64,000 bases of DNA from Micropterix aruncella. Lineage: Eukaryota; Arthropoda; Insecta; Lepidoptera; Micropterigidae. Location: contig OX155967.1 of the NCBI GenBank assembly GCA_944548615.1, forward strand, positions 4,623,281 to 4,687,280, in the 5' to 3' direction. Position numbers and translations under genes: made by a program. This document shows, one piece after another, positions 46,247 to 58,450 of the stretch (positions within the stretch are counted from its first letter, which is position 1; the number at the start of each line of letters is the position of its first letter). The notes below the pieces were generated by a model, which was not told the DNA's origin, did not search any database, and saw only the letters and a list, made by a program, of their open reading frames with translations.

Positions 46247-47069
46247 GTAAGTTTTTTTTAACAGATTTTCTAATACGAGTCGTTATTTTAACTCATTTCA
46301 CGCCAGACAAAATACGAGTACATGGTATGATCCAGTGGCGGTTCCTTCATACACGCCGAAAAGCCCGGCTTGCCTTATCTCTTAAAAATCTTCTTAAAAA
46401 GATCGTTAAACTAATAAATGAATTTGCGAGCGCCTATTGCAATCTAGCGGGTACAGATCGCTCCACGCGACAAAACAGCTTATGACAGCGCAACAATTCA
46501 CTGCAATCCTAACGAGTTCAGTTCAGCTAGTCATCTCGCTCGCACACATGGGCTTGCAACGGGGTTTTCAAAATCAGTGGTCCTCTTAGTCTAACCTGTG
46601 GCAAATTACGCAAAGCAATATGTATCTATACGACTTTTTTATTGACAATTAAGCCAAGCTTGCATAAGCATAAAGTAGAATGCAAGCGTGTTCCGTATTT
46701 AGTTCAGTTTGTTTTGTACAACCGACAGCATATTTTTTATTGTATAATTTCAATTGATTTGTAGTTTTTATTGCCTGATAAACAATGGAGGAAATTGTCC
46801 CTTGTGGTGAGTTCTGTCTTAACTTGATTTCACATGCTCAAGCAAATAAAACGGCATTTCCCTAAGCCACCGCAGGTATGCGACTGCTGATACATAAGTA
46901 TACGAGGTGTGGCAATTAAATTCCGAGAATTTAGTTACTGCGTACGAACTGGCAACACTGCATGACTGGCGTGCATGCGCCTGGTTAGATGGGTCCTTCC
47001 ACTCAGTCGTGGTGAAGATTTCATGGTAATCGCACATCTGGTTCGTTTTTTACGGGTGTTCTTCGAAGA

Positions 47070-47205
47070 CAAGTCCTAAACCTACCACAGCCGGTTCGTA
47101 AGTCCGGAATCCACTGCTCACCCCCCAGAAGTGTAAAAAATAGTATTATGATGGGCCCGACTCCGGTCGGTGAATTCCATGGCAGCTCCGTTTGTATTTA
47201 TTATT
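47070..47205 (+). mobile_element. RLE retrotransposon 3' UTR nested in mariner
   Basis: Near-identical to 12500-12630, from CCTAAACCTACCACAGCCGG to CTCCGTTTGTATTTATTATT. Confidence 0.85.
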
Positions 47206-47808
47206 AACTCGGTCGCAGAAATAACTGACTCAGTTTTCAAGCAACGAGCTGTGATCGATTTTTTTGTAATAACTGATGAAAAACCTGCAGCAATCATACG
47301 AAAATTACGGCAAGTGTATGGAGATGAGTGTCTGTCACAATCACGTGTGTTTGAATGGGCAAAACGGTTCAAAAATGGTCGTGAATCGTTGGGTGACGAT
47401 CCGCGTTCAGGAGCACCAATTCTCACACACACAGACGCAAATGTCGACCGTCTTCGAGAGCTAGTCCTGTCTGACCGTCGCCTAACCCTTTGTGGGTTAT
47501 TATACGAGTCAAGTATAAATGAACAAACAATTGGGAAGATGTTACAGGAAAATTTGAATATGCAAAAGCTCTGTACGAAGATGGTGCCCAAAATTCTCAC
47601 AATCCAACAACAATATTTGGCGAAAAAAAGTATTCCAACATTACCGCATCTACCCTACAGCCCCAACTTGGCCCCCTGTGACTTCTTGTTCCCTAAAATG
47701 AAGAGTCACTTCAAAGGAACCCACCATGGCACCATAGAGGCCGTCCAGGAGGCTGCGACCGTCGTCTTGAAAGGCCTTAATTTAGAGGACTATCAAGGCT
47801 GCTTCTAA
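47206..47808 (+). pseudogene. Mariner transposase, internally deleted
   Basis: The frame reads the two-HTH N-terminus (AVIDFFVITDEKPAAIIRKL, then SQSRVFEWAKRFKNGRESLG, DDPRSGAP) and, after TKMVPKILT, jumps to the end of the catalytic domain (YSPNLAPCDFLFPKMKSHFK). The block carrying the first two catalytic acids is absent, so the enzyme is dead although the frame is open. The apparent start at 47170 is inside the inserted RLE fragment; the natural start is lost or lies just before QRAVID. Confidence 0.82.
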
Positions 47809-48284
47809 TCAAAGGAGAAACGTTGGAAATGTTGTTCTGGTTTAGGAGGGGACTACTGTGAAGGCCGGTAATAAAGTTTGGTTGCTAACTTGATTTGCCT
47901 GTATTTTATTTACAAATTCTCGGAATTTAATTGCCACATCTTGCCTGGTAAATTCTGTCTAACAGTAGCATGCCTTCAGTGTGCTTTATTGAATCTACGG
48001 CACAAGCAGTACATTTCAAACTGAAGATTGAAGAGTAAAGAGGTACCACTTTTTTTTTAACTATAAATACTGTAAAAATAACACAAAAAGTGGTTCATAA
48101 TTGATCACACCCCTTGATCCCACCAAAAATTGAGCAGAAGCTTAGACCCGTGAATATTTGGCTTTCCTACTGATGTTGATGATTGGCCGGGCTTAACCCA
48201 TGACTTTCTGCGCTTCAGATTGTTGCAATGGATCCATTTTTCATCAGTATTTTTTTTAAATATATTATTTTAATTAATTTGCAG

Positions 48285-48407
48285 CTTCACCAAACAAAGA
48301 AAACAAACGCGGTGGCACAGTGGTAACATCCAGTAAAGACGACACCAAAGCTGATATTAGGGACGGTGTCAAATCCAGGCTTCAAAGGCTCGGCGTACTT
48401 TACTCTG
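48285..48407 (+). CDS. scra: Anillin exon 3
   Basis: Acceptor AATTTGCAG at 48284; donor TCTG|GTAATT after 48407. With the base carried over from exon 2 it reads SSPNKENKRGGTVVTS, then KDDTKADIRDGVKSRLQRLG and VLYS. The VKSRLQRL helix matches the conserved VKTRMQKL segment of anillins before the myosin-binding region. One base is carried into exon 4. Not visible as an ORF because it is only 41 codons. Confidence 0.8.
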
Positions 48408-48489
48408 GTAATTATCTTCTTTTAACACTCTCATTTATGCTTTTTTTTACTGAACAATACCCATGACCAACAAATACCCAAAGATCCAT

Positions 48490-49510
48490 ATGTTCAGGGT
48501 CAGTCATACTCACGGGTCAACACCCTACCGGCGGCCTCCAGGTAGAAGTGCGAGCCAGCGTAGGACTCTGACCTTTGGGTCAGTTTCCCCTAGGAGACAA
48601 CGTACGGGCGCTCCTGGTTGGTCTGCGCACCGTGCGGTGTCAACCAATCGATTGTGCATTTTGTCCGACAGCCGGGGGAGTCTGGAAACAGTACTGTCTC
48701 CTATAGAGCAGGGGTAGTTGATTACCTTATGGCAACTGCTCTTGAAACGACTAATCGGCTACCCGATTCTGGGTGAAACCCGTATAAAGGATGCCGTGGT
48801 CCGCGATAGATTCGGTAGACACCGTATCACCGCTACGTAAGGGAGTGGACCGCGCAAGCGACCTCGAGCCTGTAACCAGTCGGGAGACCGGAGTAATCTG
48901 GTTGGAACTGGAAGTAAGGGCGCGATTGTTGGCCCGCTGGATGATTAACCTGGTTATCTCGCGGTAAGGCGTTGGCTTCTTACGGGCGAGTGGGGTAACT
49001 AGACGGTGGACTATTTTGTCCTAAGTCTTCTGCGCTCATCTTTCGGGAGACAGAACGATCAAATATCGATAAAACTTCCTGAGGTACTGGGTTCGCCCGT
49101 TGTAGTTGGCAACTCTAGTTGAACAAATACCCCGGGACCTCATGGGAGACCATCCAGCTTGGCCCTGATGGCCTGGCTGTGTTTTCTAAGGTTGTCCTAA
49201 CTAAAGATTCAGCTCCCATCCGGTAGCCTCTTCGATGAGGGACTAACATGGAAGGCTGCTGTGAACTCTGTATGCGACTGTACGGTCGTAGGCAGTTGGG
49301 ATCGGAGATTCCGGAGAACACCTCGGGCGGAACTGAGTGGTTTGCGCACCATGCAGCGATAGCCAATTAACCGTGCGCTTCGGCGATTAACATATTGAGT
49401 CTGGAAACGTTTTCTAAGTAGCGGGGGTTAGTTGTCGGCTTGATGTTATCTATCCTTGAAACGATCCATTGGTCACCCAATCCCATGTGATATTGACTGG
49501 CAAAGCACTC
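48490..49510. repeat. Unclassified GC-rich repeat, longest copy (two units)
   Basis: A first unit (about 48500-49110) and a related second unit (about 49110-49505) share a head (CGGTAGCCTC-like, then TGCGCACC, GTGCGG, CAACCAA) and part of a body. Order of words is as in 51640-52935. GC content is clearly above the flanks. Confidence 0.6.
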
Positions 49511-49919
49511 CTCGGTCCGAAATAAATTCAAACTGAATTACCGCTAACATAGGAGTCGTATGGCAGTCACATGGCGTCCGCCACGGCCCACTGGGCTAAA
49601 CATGGTTTTTAGTTTGGCGTTCAACGTGTTAATGTTTTTTTTGTTTTTGTTTGCTGTCAGCATTGATTACATATGTAGGGTATTGGATTGCTGAATGCCA
49701 TACTACATTTTGGAGGCTAGGCTTTTACTATGAAACGCTACGTGTAGATGGCACTCATGGTCTCTTATGAGTTTCTCTCTTACAACTTAAATATTTCTTA
49801 TGTTCAGTAGCCTAACAGATGGTGTTCTAAACAAGCCATTATTGTAATCTATATCAAAATAAATAAATAATGTAATAACAAAGAAATTTTTAAATCATAG
49901 CTCTTATTATGGTATTATT

Positions 49920-50450
49920 ATTTACATTCAGTGACACCCTCGCCTTAAAAACACTGTATTACGCATATGTCAGAAGTGTCTTAGACTTCGGATCCACTAT
50001 ATGGTAACCGATGTATGCTGCATCTGTCAACAAGGTTGAGGGCGTCCAAAAGCGTTTCTTGCGATACCTAAATTGGCGCGAGCACACGAACTTCGAGACA
50101 TAATATGAGGAAAGAGCGGATTACTTTAAGGTTGCACTGCTCTATAATAGACGGACCATAACCGACATGTCTTTCCTATATGACATCCTTCATGGCTTAA
50201 TAGACTGTCCAGCTTTAACTGAGCGAATTTCCTTGAGAGTGCAGAAGTACCCGAGTTTCTCGTTTGTTTCACAAGCCCAGATGCAATACAAGCCACTTCA
50301 GCAACTCTACTATGATACGGTTACTCATCTCTTTTAATAACAGGTTTAATGACCTTGACATTTTTTCTCTGGACAGGAAGCCTTTTCTTCACGCAGTCGA
50401 AGAAAAGCTTAGGAACGATAAATAATTTAAATTTACTTATTACTTTATTA
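49920..50450 (+). pseudogene. LINE reverse transcriptase C-terminal relic
   Basis: The + strand reads, with stops, DTLALKTLYYAYVRSVLDFG, then VNKVEGVQKRFLRYLNWREH, then TDMSFLYDILHGLIDCPAL, the same RT C-terminal pattern as at 43738-44830. Followed by a TA microsatellite. Confidence 0.7.
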
Positions 50451-50481
50451 TATACAATGTATTTATGTGTGTATGTATGTC

Positions 50482-51435
<954 letters not shown>

Positions 51436-51617
51436 ATAAAGAAACACTTTCCTCGCCCATACACAGAACAGAGGAGAAATTCAATGCGGCTTCTCCTAAG
51501 CAGTCTCCCTCCAAGGGTCAGACCGATGGAGCATCTAAAGTAAAGAAGTATGGCAGACTCGCTGCCCTGGCTGATCAGATTAACAACTGGGAGGATGACG
51601 TTACTCATCACCAATAT
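51436..51617 (+). CDS. scra: Anillin exon 4
   Basis: Acceptor TTCTTTTTACAG at 51435; donor TAT|GTAAGT after 51617. With the carried base it reads DKETLSSPIHRTEEKFNAAS, then KYGRLAALADQINNWEDDVT and HHQY. The GRLAALA...I.NWEDDV segment is the best-conserved N-terminal motif of anillin (human GRLANLAATICSWEDDV), which identifies the gene. The exon ends on a complete codon. Confidence 0.9.
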
Positions 51618-51639
51618 GTAAGTACCAGGCCTTTGCCAG

Positions 51640-52935
51640 GTGTTCAATCCTATGGATCCTAAGGAGCTAATGGGCTTTGTTGCAGTTTGACCACTAAGAC
51701 CCGTGTATTCAGGGTCGGTCAACACCCATCTAGTGGCATCCACGCAGAAGTGCGAGCCAGGGTAGGACTTTTTCCTGCGGGCCAGTTTTCCCTAGGAGGT
51801 AACCTTCAAGCGTTCCTGGGTGGTTTGTGCACCGTGCGGCGTCAGCCAAACGATTGTGCATTCTGAAAGACAGCCGGGCAGTCTGGAAACAGTAGTCTTC
51901 TGTAGAGCGGGGGTAGTTGTTCACCTTACGGCAACTGCTCTTATTATTATTATTATTATACACTAGCAGCTTAAGGCTGATGCGTGTATATCACATGCAC
52001 TTGTTTTTAAACTTGTGACTGTTTTGCACTAAGAAAAATGTCCAGTTTGTTTTTAAAGCTATTGACAGAGATAGCACTGATCACTTCCTCTGGCAACGCA
52101 TTCCAAGCATCCACTACACGATTTGTCAAAAAATATTTCCTGGGGTTCGATGCTGCAATTGTCTTATTTAGCTTCAACGAGTGTCCACACAGTTGCTTAT
52201 TGGTGTTCAGGGTATACATGCTCTCGAGGTTGGGCACACTGTAGTAACCGTGAAGCATTTTGTAGCTTTCTATTAAGTCTGCTCGCTGCCTACGTTCCTC
52301 TAATGTTGTCAGGCGAAGTTCTTTCAGTCGTACTTCTTATGGTTTGTTCCTCAGCGATAGCACCAACTTTGTTGCTCTTCTCCGAACTCTTTCCAGGTGC
52401 TCTATATCCTTCTGAAATTAAGGATTCCATACCTGGTAGGAGTATTCGAGGAGCGGGCTAATGTAGGTTTTATAGAGCTTGAGGAAAATTTCACTGGTGA
52501 TAGTGGAAAAAGCTTTTCTTATCAAATATAGAAGTGAGTTTGCACTCTTAACAATTTCGATTATGTGGGTTTCCCATTTGAAATGATTGAAATGACAAAT
52601 CGGCTACCCGATACCGGGTGAAGAGCCGGGCAAAGGATGCCATGGCCCGCGATAGATTTGGTAGATACCGTATCACCGGGTAGATACCGTATCTCCGTAA
52701 GGGAGAGGACCGCGCGTAATCTGGTCGAAATCAGTGTCGGCCCACTGGGTGATTAACCTGGTTATCTCGCGGTAAGGCGTTGGCTTCTTACGGACGAGTG
52801 GCGTAACTAGACGGTGGACTGTTTTCGTCCCAAGTCTTCTATGCTCACCTCACGGGAGACAGAACGATCTAATATCGTTAAAACTTACTGAGGTGACGGG
52901 TTCGCCCGTTGTATTGTAGTTGACAGCTCTAGTTG
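51640..52935. repeat. Unclassified GC-rich repeat, copy 4, split by a LINE
   Basis: The head (51640-51944) and body (52596-52935) match 48500-48770 and 48770-49110. They are separated at GGCAACTGCTCTT / CGACTAATCGGCT-like sequence by the LINE fragment at 51945-52595. Confidence 0.6.
51945..52595 (-). pseudogene. LINE C-terminal fragment with (AAT)n tail
   Basis: On the minus strand it reads LHGYYSVPNLESMYTLN, then NPRKYFLTNRVVDAWNALPE, then ISVNSFKNKLDIFL, a CR1/L2-group C-terminus related to 2-325. The 3' tail is the ATT run at 51944-51960 on the + strand. It interrupts the GC-rich repeat. Confidence 0.78.
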
Positions 52936-52978
52936 TTCAATTCAATCCTAATAAACAGTGTGAGGTTAGGGTTAGGTT

Positions 52979-53547
52979 TAGGGGCGTAGCTACCGCCGTA
53001 TCTGCCGTATCAATTATACGGGGGCCGCAGGGGCCTCCAACGAGCGTAAGCAAAATTTTTTTTTTTTATCAGCAATAATTTAATATCTTATTGAATTATT
53101 GCTGATAAAATTCAATAGTCTTGCATCTACTTTTCCGGAGGTAATAACAGCATGCTTTTTATTCTTGGCTCTTCCAGTTACAACTGCAACTGCTGAAAGA
53201 AGTTTTTCAAAATTAAAACTGATAAAAAAATATCTAAGAACTTCGATGGGACATGACCGCCTGTCAGACCTGTCGCTATTGTCCATAGAGGCAGGAACTT
53301 TAGAAAAACTAAAGTCATCATCAGCTATAAATGATTTAATAAATCAGTTTGCCGAAAAAAGGCAAGGAGAGTGTATATTTAATTTGAATTGTTTATAAAA
53401 ATTTTGGAAAAAGTGACAGATAGATAATTATGATGAATAAATATTTATTTTAATTTTATGCAAACATTTTTTTGTGACAAATCTTTACCCTTCCTAATTG
53501 CCCCCAAACAAATTTTTATACGGGTCCCCGCCAAGGCTACGCCACTG
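52979..53547 (+). mobile_element. hAT element, internally deleted, 8-bp target duplication
   Basis: Ends are imperfect inverted repeats: TAGGGGCGTAGCTACCGCCG and, reversed, CAGTGGCGTAGCCTTGGCGG. The 8-bp duplication GTTAGGTT flanks it at 52971-52978 and 53548-53555. Only the C-terminal dimerisation domain remains. Confidence 0.82.
53099..53398 (+). pseudogene. hAT transposase C-terminal dimerisation domain
   Basis: The open frame has the hATC pattern: STFPEVITACFLFLALPVTT, then ATAERSFSKLKLIKKYLRTS, then MGHDRLSDLSLLSIE. The RNase H-like catalytic core and BED finger are absent, so the element depends on a full-length relative. Confidence 0.82.
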
Positions 53548-53559
53548 GTTAGGTTAACA

Positions 53560-54130
53560 ACTACGGGCCGAATAGAGGTGGTCTTTCTGCTGCAGCATTC
53601 CACTGTCGCATATTAGATTCTCTGTGTAGCCCCTGTGAATGAGATTTGCTCGACATCTTGTCACACCCACCCTCAGTCTGTTCAGACTACGCCAGGTGGT
53701 ATAGGGGAGATGGGATCCCGGTGTTATCTGTTCTTTAACATCCTTCGTCCTAACGTCAAGTGAAGCCCTCCATTGAGTGATGCGGCTGAAGAATGACTAT
53801 TGCAATTTGAGACGATTGCGGTGTGGTTCTTGTCCTATGCAATTGGTATCTTGGTTTGTCTATGGGCCGTTATCTGGCCGTCTCACCTTTGGGCGTTCAA
53901 AATTAGCCAGAACTTCAAGATGTAATGGAGAGGGAGCGATTCCAATGGACGGATAAAGCTTTTCAACGGAAGTAGATTTGCGCCAACCGGAGACAATTCT
54001 CGCAGCATTGTTCACAGTACTTTAATTTTTTGCTGTGTTGATTTACTCCACATTGGAGCGGCATATTACGCTGCATAGACTCATAAGCCTAGAGTTGGGG
54101 TTCCGAGTCTAGTCCGGTTGGCTCCCTAAG
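53560..54130 (-). pseudogene. LINE ORF2 C-terminal relic (Jockey/R1 group)
   Basis: Minus-strand broken frames resemble the usual end of Jockey-superfamily ORF2: a SLNRLRVGVTRCRANLIH-like stretch (about 53640-53700), then CDSGMLQQKDHL (about 53580-53615), the cysteine/histidine tail. Many indels. Confidence 0.5.
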
Positions 54131-54697
54131 TGCTGTTTCCAAATAATGCTTCTTGAACACACCTTTTGTTTCGTGTTGTGGCATACTTTGGATTGAAACA
54201 CTATAGCATGTATTCCTAGGACCATTGTTATTTTGGCTATTCCCTCATCTATTTGGACCCATCTACAGTACCGTGCCCAAAAATTCGCACACAAGCAAAG
54301 ATGTGAGCAGAGGCATTATCATGGTGGAAAAGCCAATTTTTGATCTTCCACAAATCCGGGCGTTTCTGGCTGATTGCTTCGCACAAATTGCACATAACTT
54401 GCAGATAATATTCCTTATTAACCGTTCTACCTTGTGGCGTGCACATTATTTAATTTTTCACACAAAATTTGATACAGATTCTTGATCCATTTTTTGAAAC
54501 GGGCAAAAATCGAAGCCGAGCCAAAACACCTGCAAGCAAAGCAGCTGTCAAAAATTAACTGAATATTTAAAATGGCCAAACTTGTCGGCATAATTGAAAG
54601 ACATGAGTACCAACATAACGCCACAAAAAAAACGAAAATCTAATATACGTAACCTGCGGAAATTCAAAATTTGCGATACTTTTTGAACAGACCTCAT
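54130..54697 (-). mobile_element. Mariner relic
   Basis: On the minus strand the frame 54249-54446 reads GRTVNKEYYLQVMCNLCEAI, then RPDLWKIKNWLFHHDNASAH, the middle of a mariner catalytic domain with the HHDNA acid. The right end has GCGATACTTTTTGAACAGAC, a typical mariner terminal repeat. The N-terminus and the other end are damaged. Confidence 0.72.
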
Positions 54698-54789
54698 GTA
54701 CAAATTAAGTCGATACCTCTTATATTGATAATATATTTTAATGTCACGAATAGAAATTTTCAAAACCCGTATTTCGCAAAACCCTCTTT

Positions 54790-55195
54790 AGTCAGGAACA
54801 CTATAACGGATATTTTCATACTGCAAAAAAGGGCGGTGAGACAAATCAGAGGTATAGGACAAAGAGAATCATGCAAACCTCTTTTTAAAACACTGCGTAT
54901 TCTCACCGTTTTTGGTATATATGTTCATGAGTGTTTGTGCGAGTTTTACAAACAAAAAAACAGTTATGTAACGCACGCTGACATGCATTACCATGATACA
55001 AGGAATAAATCCCTATACGTCCAGGCATTGCACCCATCAACTACTGAATTCCAGCGTACTTCTCATTACATAAGCCTCAATTTTTATAATAGATTACCAG
55101 AAAACATGAAAAATATTGAAAGTTATGACAAATTCAGGAAAGAGACGAAAAAATATTTAATTGAGAAATCCTTATATGACCTTAAGGAATTTTAA
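54790..55195 (+). pseudogene. LINE ORF2 C-terminal fragment
   Basis: Open frame to TAA at 55195: ITDIFILQKRAVRQIRGIGQ, then RESCKPLFKTLRILTVFGIY, then YHDTRNKSLYVQALHP, then YNRLPENMKN. It has the same domain as 40988-41915 but on the + strand. The frame upstream of about 54790 belongs to other sequence. Confidence 0.75.
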
Positions 55196-55530
55196 TATAT
55201 ATATATATGTATAATGCACGTGGTGTCGTCTGCAAGTTGGACAGTCTTGGCACAAGTTATGTTGGTTGCTAAATCGTTGCAATAGAGTTTGAAGAGGGGA
55301 GGTCCTAATGTTGAGCCCTGGGGCGCACCGGTGTTTACTATTTCACAACTCGATTGCTCAGCCTTTTCCTCAATTCCATCAATTATTTTAATCTCCACCA
55401 CTTGCTGCCTGTTTTGTGGGTACGATTTAATGAGTGAATTGGCCACTCCTCTAATTCCGTGATGGTTTAGCTTGTCTACCAGGGTATTGATGTTTGTACA
55501 GTCGAATGCTTTGCTTAGATCGCAGAACTT
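55192..55530 (-). pseudogene. LINE reverse transcriptase core fragment
   Basis: The minus strand reads NTGAPQGSTLGPPLFKLYCN and VQLADDTTCI, the QGS...GP.LF and ADD motifs of a reverse transcriptase palm, preceded by GVANSLIKSYPQNRQQ. It ends at a TA-rich junction with the + strand LINE fragment. Confidence 0.72.
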
Positions 55531-55826
55531 TTATACACTTTTTTTATACACTGTTAGCTTAGATCGCAGAACTTTTTATACACTTTTTATTATAATTTGA
55601 AATGTAATTTCATTTGTAGAAATACTATTTTTTGTAATTTCGTAATGTTATTATATATATAATATTTTTTCGTAATGTAATTTCTATACCCAGAGCGGGT
55701 TTATGAAAATAAAATTTTCCTATTTCTTATTTCTACCAAAACGCTACTCGTTTTATATATATTATCTAACTAAATCTACCATCGGCATCATTTAGAAATT
55801 TCGATTAACATCATTCTTATTTCTAG

Positions 55827-56051
55827 GGTGCTAAAGGCGAATCAACAGATGTGCCGCCAACCAAAAAATTACCTGCAGCCGTCACACAATCTCCGACTAA
55901 GTCGAAACAAGTCTCCAGTGCGGCGATTCATCAGCCGAAATCGCCAGTCACCAAACCGTCCGTTAAGCCTGCGTTAAGCAAGCCATCGCCGAGCAAACTG
56001 CAGGGAAACAGACCAACGGGTATGCTCGATAAGCGATTAGTCGACGCGCTG
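55827..56051 (+). CDS. scra: Anillin exon 5 (last visible)
   Basis: Acceptor TTCTTATTTCTAG at 55826; donor CTG|GTGAGT after 56051. The 75 codons read GAKGESTDVPPTKKLPAAVT, then a lysine/serine/proline-rich linker, then NRPTGMLDKRLVDAL. Phase 0 at both ends. Composition and position match the linker before the actin-binding region of anillin; identity depends on exons 1 to 4. A GTG inside it can be mistaken for a start at 55851. Confidence 0.75.
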
Positions 56052-57256
56052 GTGAGTCCATGTTTAATTTTACATTTCGATTTTGATTTGTTGAAATATG
56101 TCCGGGAGTGCCGTTTCGTTTTCGCGCGTTTTGTTTGTGCCAGTTATTCGTCATTTCGAATAATCGGCCATTTTTTCATTTTTTATGTGCATGATGTGCT
56201 ATACCAATATGTCTATTTTCTCCTTCTCTCATATCTCTTCTATAACTGTCACTTTTTTCATAATAAACTACTAACAAATATGTTAATTTTAATGTCACCA
56301 TGCTAGCAATTACTGGTATTACACAAAATAAATATCTTAATATATTAGACGAAGAAATAACCTTTAAGTTCAAATTTATTTTGGCTTATATAAATGTATT
56401 TGGCTTATATATTTTGGATTATATACAATTCATAGAATCCTTAACATAATCATTTATAAGCTATCTAGGGTTAGTTTTTATTGGTCAGTGGGTTATTCTA
56501 CGCATAAAATAAACCACAACAACCGTTTTTTTTGTGCTTGCAATTTTTTTAATAAGTTTTTTTATATTAATTAGTTTTTGTTTATATGACATTACTCTAC
56601 ATAAAAAACTAAGCCAAAAATCATGTACAAGCTTTTTGGTTTATGCAATTGTTATCAAAAAAAATATTGAATATCCGAAGGATGAACATAGTTTTTTTTT
56701 CTCAGTAACAATATCCTAAATCTAAGAACTTCTATTTTCTAACTTTTTAATTAGAGTTTTTATTTTTTAATTAGTTTGTAGTTTAGAAGTACAGAATCAC
56801 CCACTGGACGAATGCTCACTAATAAAAACTCACTCTGTATAAATCACCATTCTTTAACATGGTTTTCTTTCGCTGTTGAATCCATTGTAGCAAAATTATT
56901 GCACGCTATCAGGCTTTGCTGTTCATTTTAAGGCTGCAATACTTTTTTCATTGTGGGTTTATTTCTAAGTCACCATGCAGGTTAAAAGGTTTTGATTATA
57001 CTCCTAAATCGAAAATCTGCATTTTTTTCGTTTTTTTTTTTTTTTAAAACCTTTATGATCTTGCAATCTGCCCTGCCTCAGGCGTGAGGGCATTTAACTA
57101 GAGGTTATGTATTTGCTCTGTCATGAATGGTATTTGCCCAGTGGCCAATCCATACTATTCAATCCATACTACTTTAATTTATAAGCACATAAGCATTATC
57201 TATAAATATATAAAAATGGATGTTAGTATATCTGTCTGTCCGAGCTTAATCGAGCT
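56052..57256. other. AT-rich sequence, probably anillin intron 5
   Basis: No further anillin exon was found here or up to 63236, so the intron probably continues through the repeats. Frames such as 56176-56373 lack any motif. Confidence 0.45.
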
Positions 57257-57768
57257 AGTTTCAATTCGGTTTCCAAGCAGTATCAATTCCCTGAAAGTCT
57301 TGAATGTAAAGCCCTCCATAGATATAACTCTTTACTCGATTTCTCGGAAGATACCTTATTGTAGAATTAACTGTTCCATAGAAATCAAATATTCCAAAAG
57401 ACCACGAGTAAAAATTAAATAAATATCATCACCCAGAACGGCTTCATTGTCCACCTTCATGCAGTGGAAGTTGGCGCTTGTGGCCTGCCAGCCAGATATC
57501 TGTTGCATCTCAAAGATCTTGGAAAATTATTACATCCTTTCTAGAAAAAATATCTAAAACTTCAATTTCCGCTTCTCAAATCCTATGGCTTCGAAGAGGG
57601 TGAATGGTGGTAAGGTAAACGCTCACATGTTGCAAAACAGCTATCCTAAACCTACCACAGCCGGTCGTTAGTCCAAAGTCCACTGGTCGTCCCCCAGAAG
57701 TATAATAATAATATTATGATTGGCCTGATTCCGGTCGGTGAATTCCATGGCAAATCGGTTTGTATCTA
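57257..57768 (+). mobile_element. RLE retrotransposon 3' end, diverged copy
   Basis: Matches 12080-12620, with frameshifts: FPSSINSLKVLNVKPSIDIT-like and LYSISRKIPYCRIN, then the HLHAVEVGA-like segment and the 3' UTR to GGTTTGTATC. More decayed than the other copies, so older. Confidence 0.78.
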
Positions 57769-58229
57769 CAATACTATTGCAATGATTATATTATAACATA
57801 GATTAATCAGTCCTTCCTTTTCAACGAATTTAAGGACAATAATAAGTCGTTTTCATGATAACAAAATTCTGTTCTTTGCTTTATTTTTTGTGGCACCAGC
57901 TTTCGAAAATAGTCTTTCACATATTTTGTAAAATCATAAATTTTCCGATATATCGTTTTTTTTTAATGACATATCCATATTTTCCATATATATGGTGCAA
58001 TCCTAGACGGTAATAAGGTGGCAGACTTTTTTCGGCTTGCCCCAAGGCAAACCGAAAAAATTACCAATACGGACCTAGGCCTAGCTAGGCGGCGTGGATT
58101 TGTACTTGGTTGCTGTGCTCTCGCAGTAATCAGTACAGACTCCTAGCAATTGAACGAAAGAGCAATTCCTCGTTCTGCTGGAAATTGGGAAATTAAAAGA
58201 CGTCGTGATATGATGTTCTATTCGGCAAA

Positions 58230-58450
58230 AGGTTAACTAGAGCTGTCAATGACAATGAGCAAACTTGTCACCTCAGTTAGTTTTAGCGATATTAGATCAC
58301 CAGGTTAATCAACCAGAGGACCGACACTTGCACTCTTACTTCCAGTTGCAACCAGATTACTCCGGTCTGCCGACTGGCTACAGGTTCGACGTCGCTTGCG
58401 TGGTTCTCTCCCTTATATAGGAGTGATGGTGTCTACCGAATAGACTTGTG
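58230..58450 (-). repeat. Unclassified GC-rich repeat fragment, inverted
   Basis: The reverse complement follows 48820-49110: GAGAGAACCACGCAAGCGAC-like, then GTAGCCAGTCGG, then CCGGAGTAATCTGGTTG, then CACCTCAGT in reverse. Confidence 0.55.

Larger units (their letters stand above)
46903..47943 (+). mobile_element. Mariner element, internally deleted, with nested RLE fragment
   Basis: Inverted ends match over about 27 bp: CGAGGTGTGGCAATTAAATT on the left, and its complement AATTTAATTGCCACATCTTG on the right. A 3' end of the RLE retrotransposon (47070-47205) is inserted upstream of the transposase frame. The element lies in anillin intron 2. Confidence 0.8.

Noticed and set aside
45664..46485. 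A 273-codon ORF taken as one gene
   Set aside because: Only 45679-46246 is coding. The first five codons are intron before the acceptor and the last 80 are read-through past a GTAAGT donor, with no anillin similarity.
48880..49110. tRNA-like or SINE promoter, because of GGGTTCGCCCG (B-box-like)
   Set aside because: No A box at the right distance and no cloverleaf could be drawn; the word is not conserved enough between copies.
54671..54790. N-terminal part of the 174-codon ORF 54671-55195 as LINE coding sequence
   Set aside because: This stretch is mariner terminal repeat and AT-rich flank; LINE similarity starts only at about 54790.
57123..57422. A 99-codon ORF as a gene
   Set aside because: Its second half is the decayed C-terminus of the RLE retrotransposon; the first half is unrelated flank.
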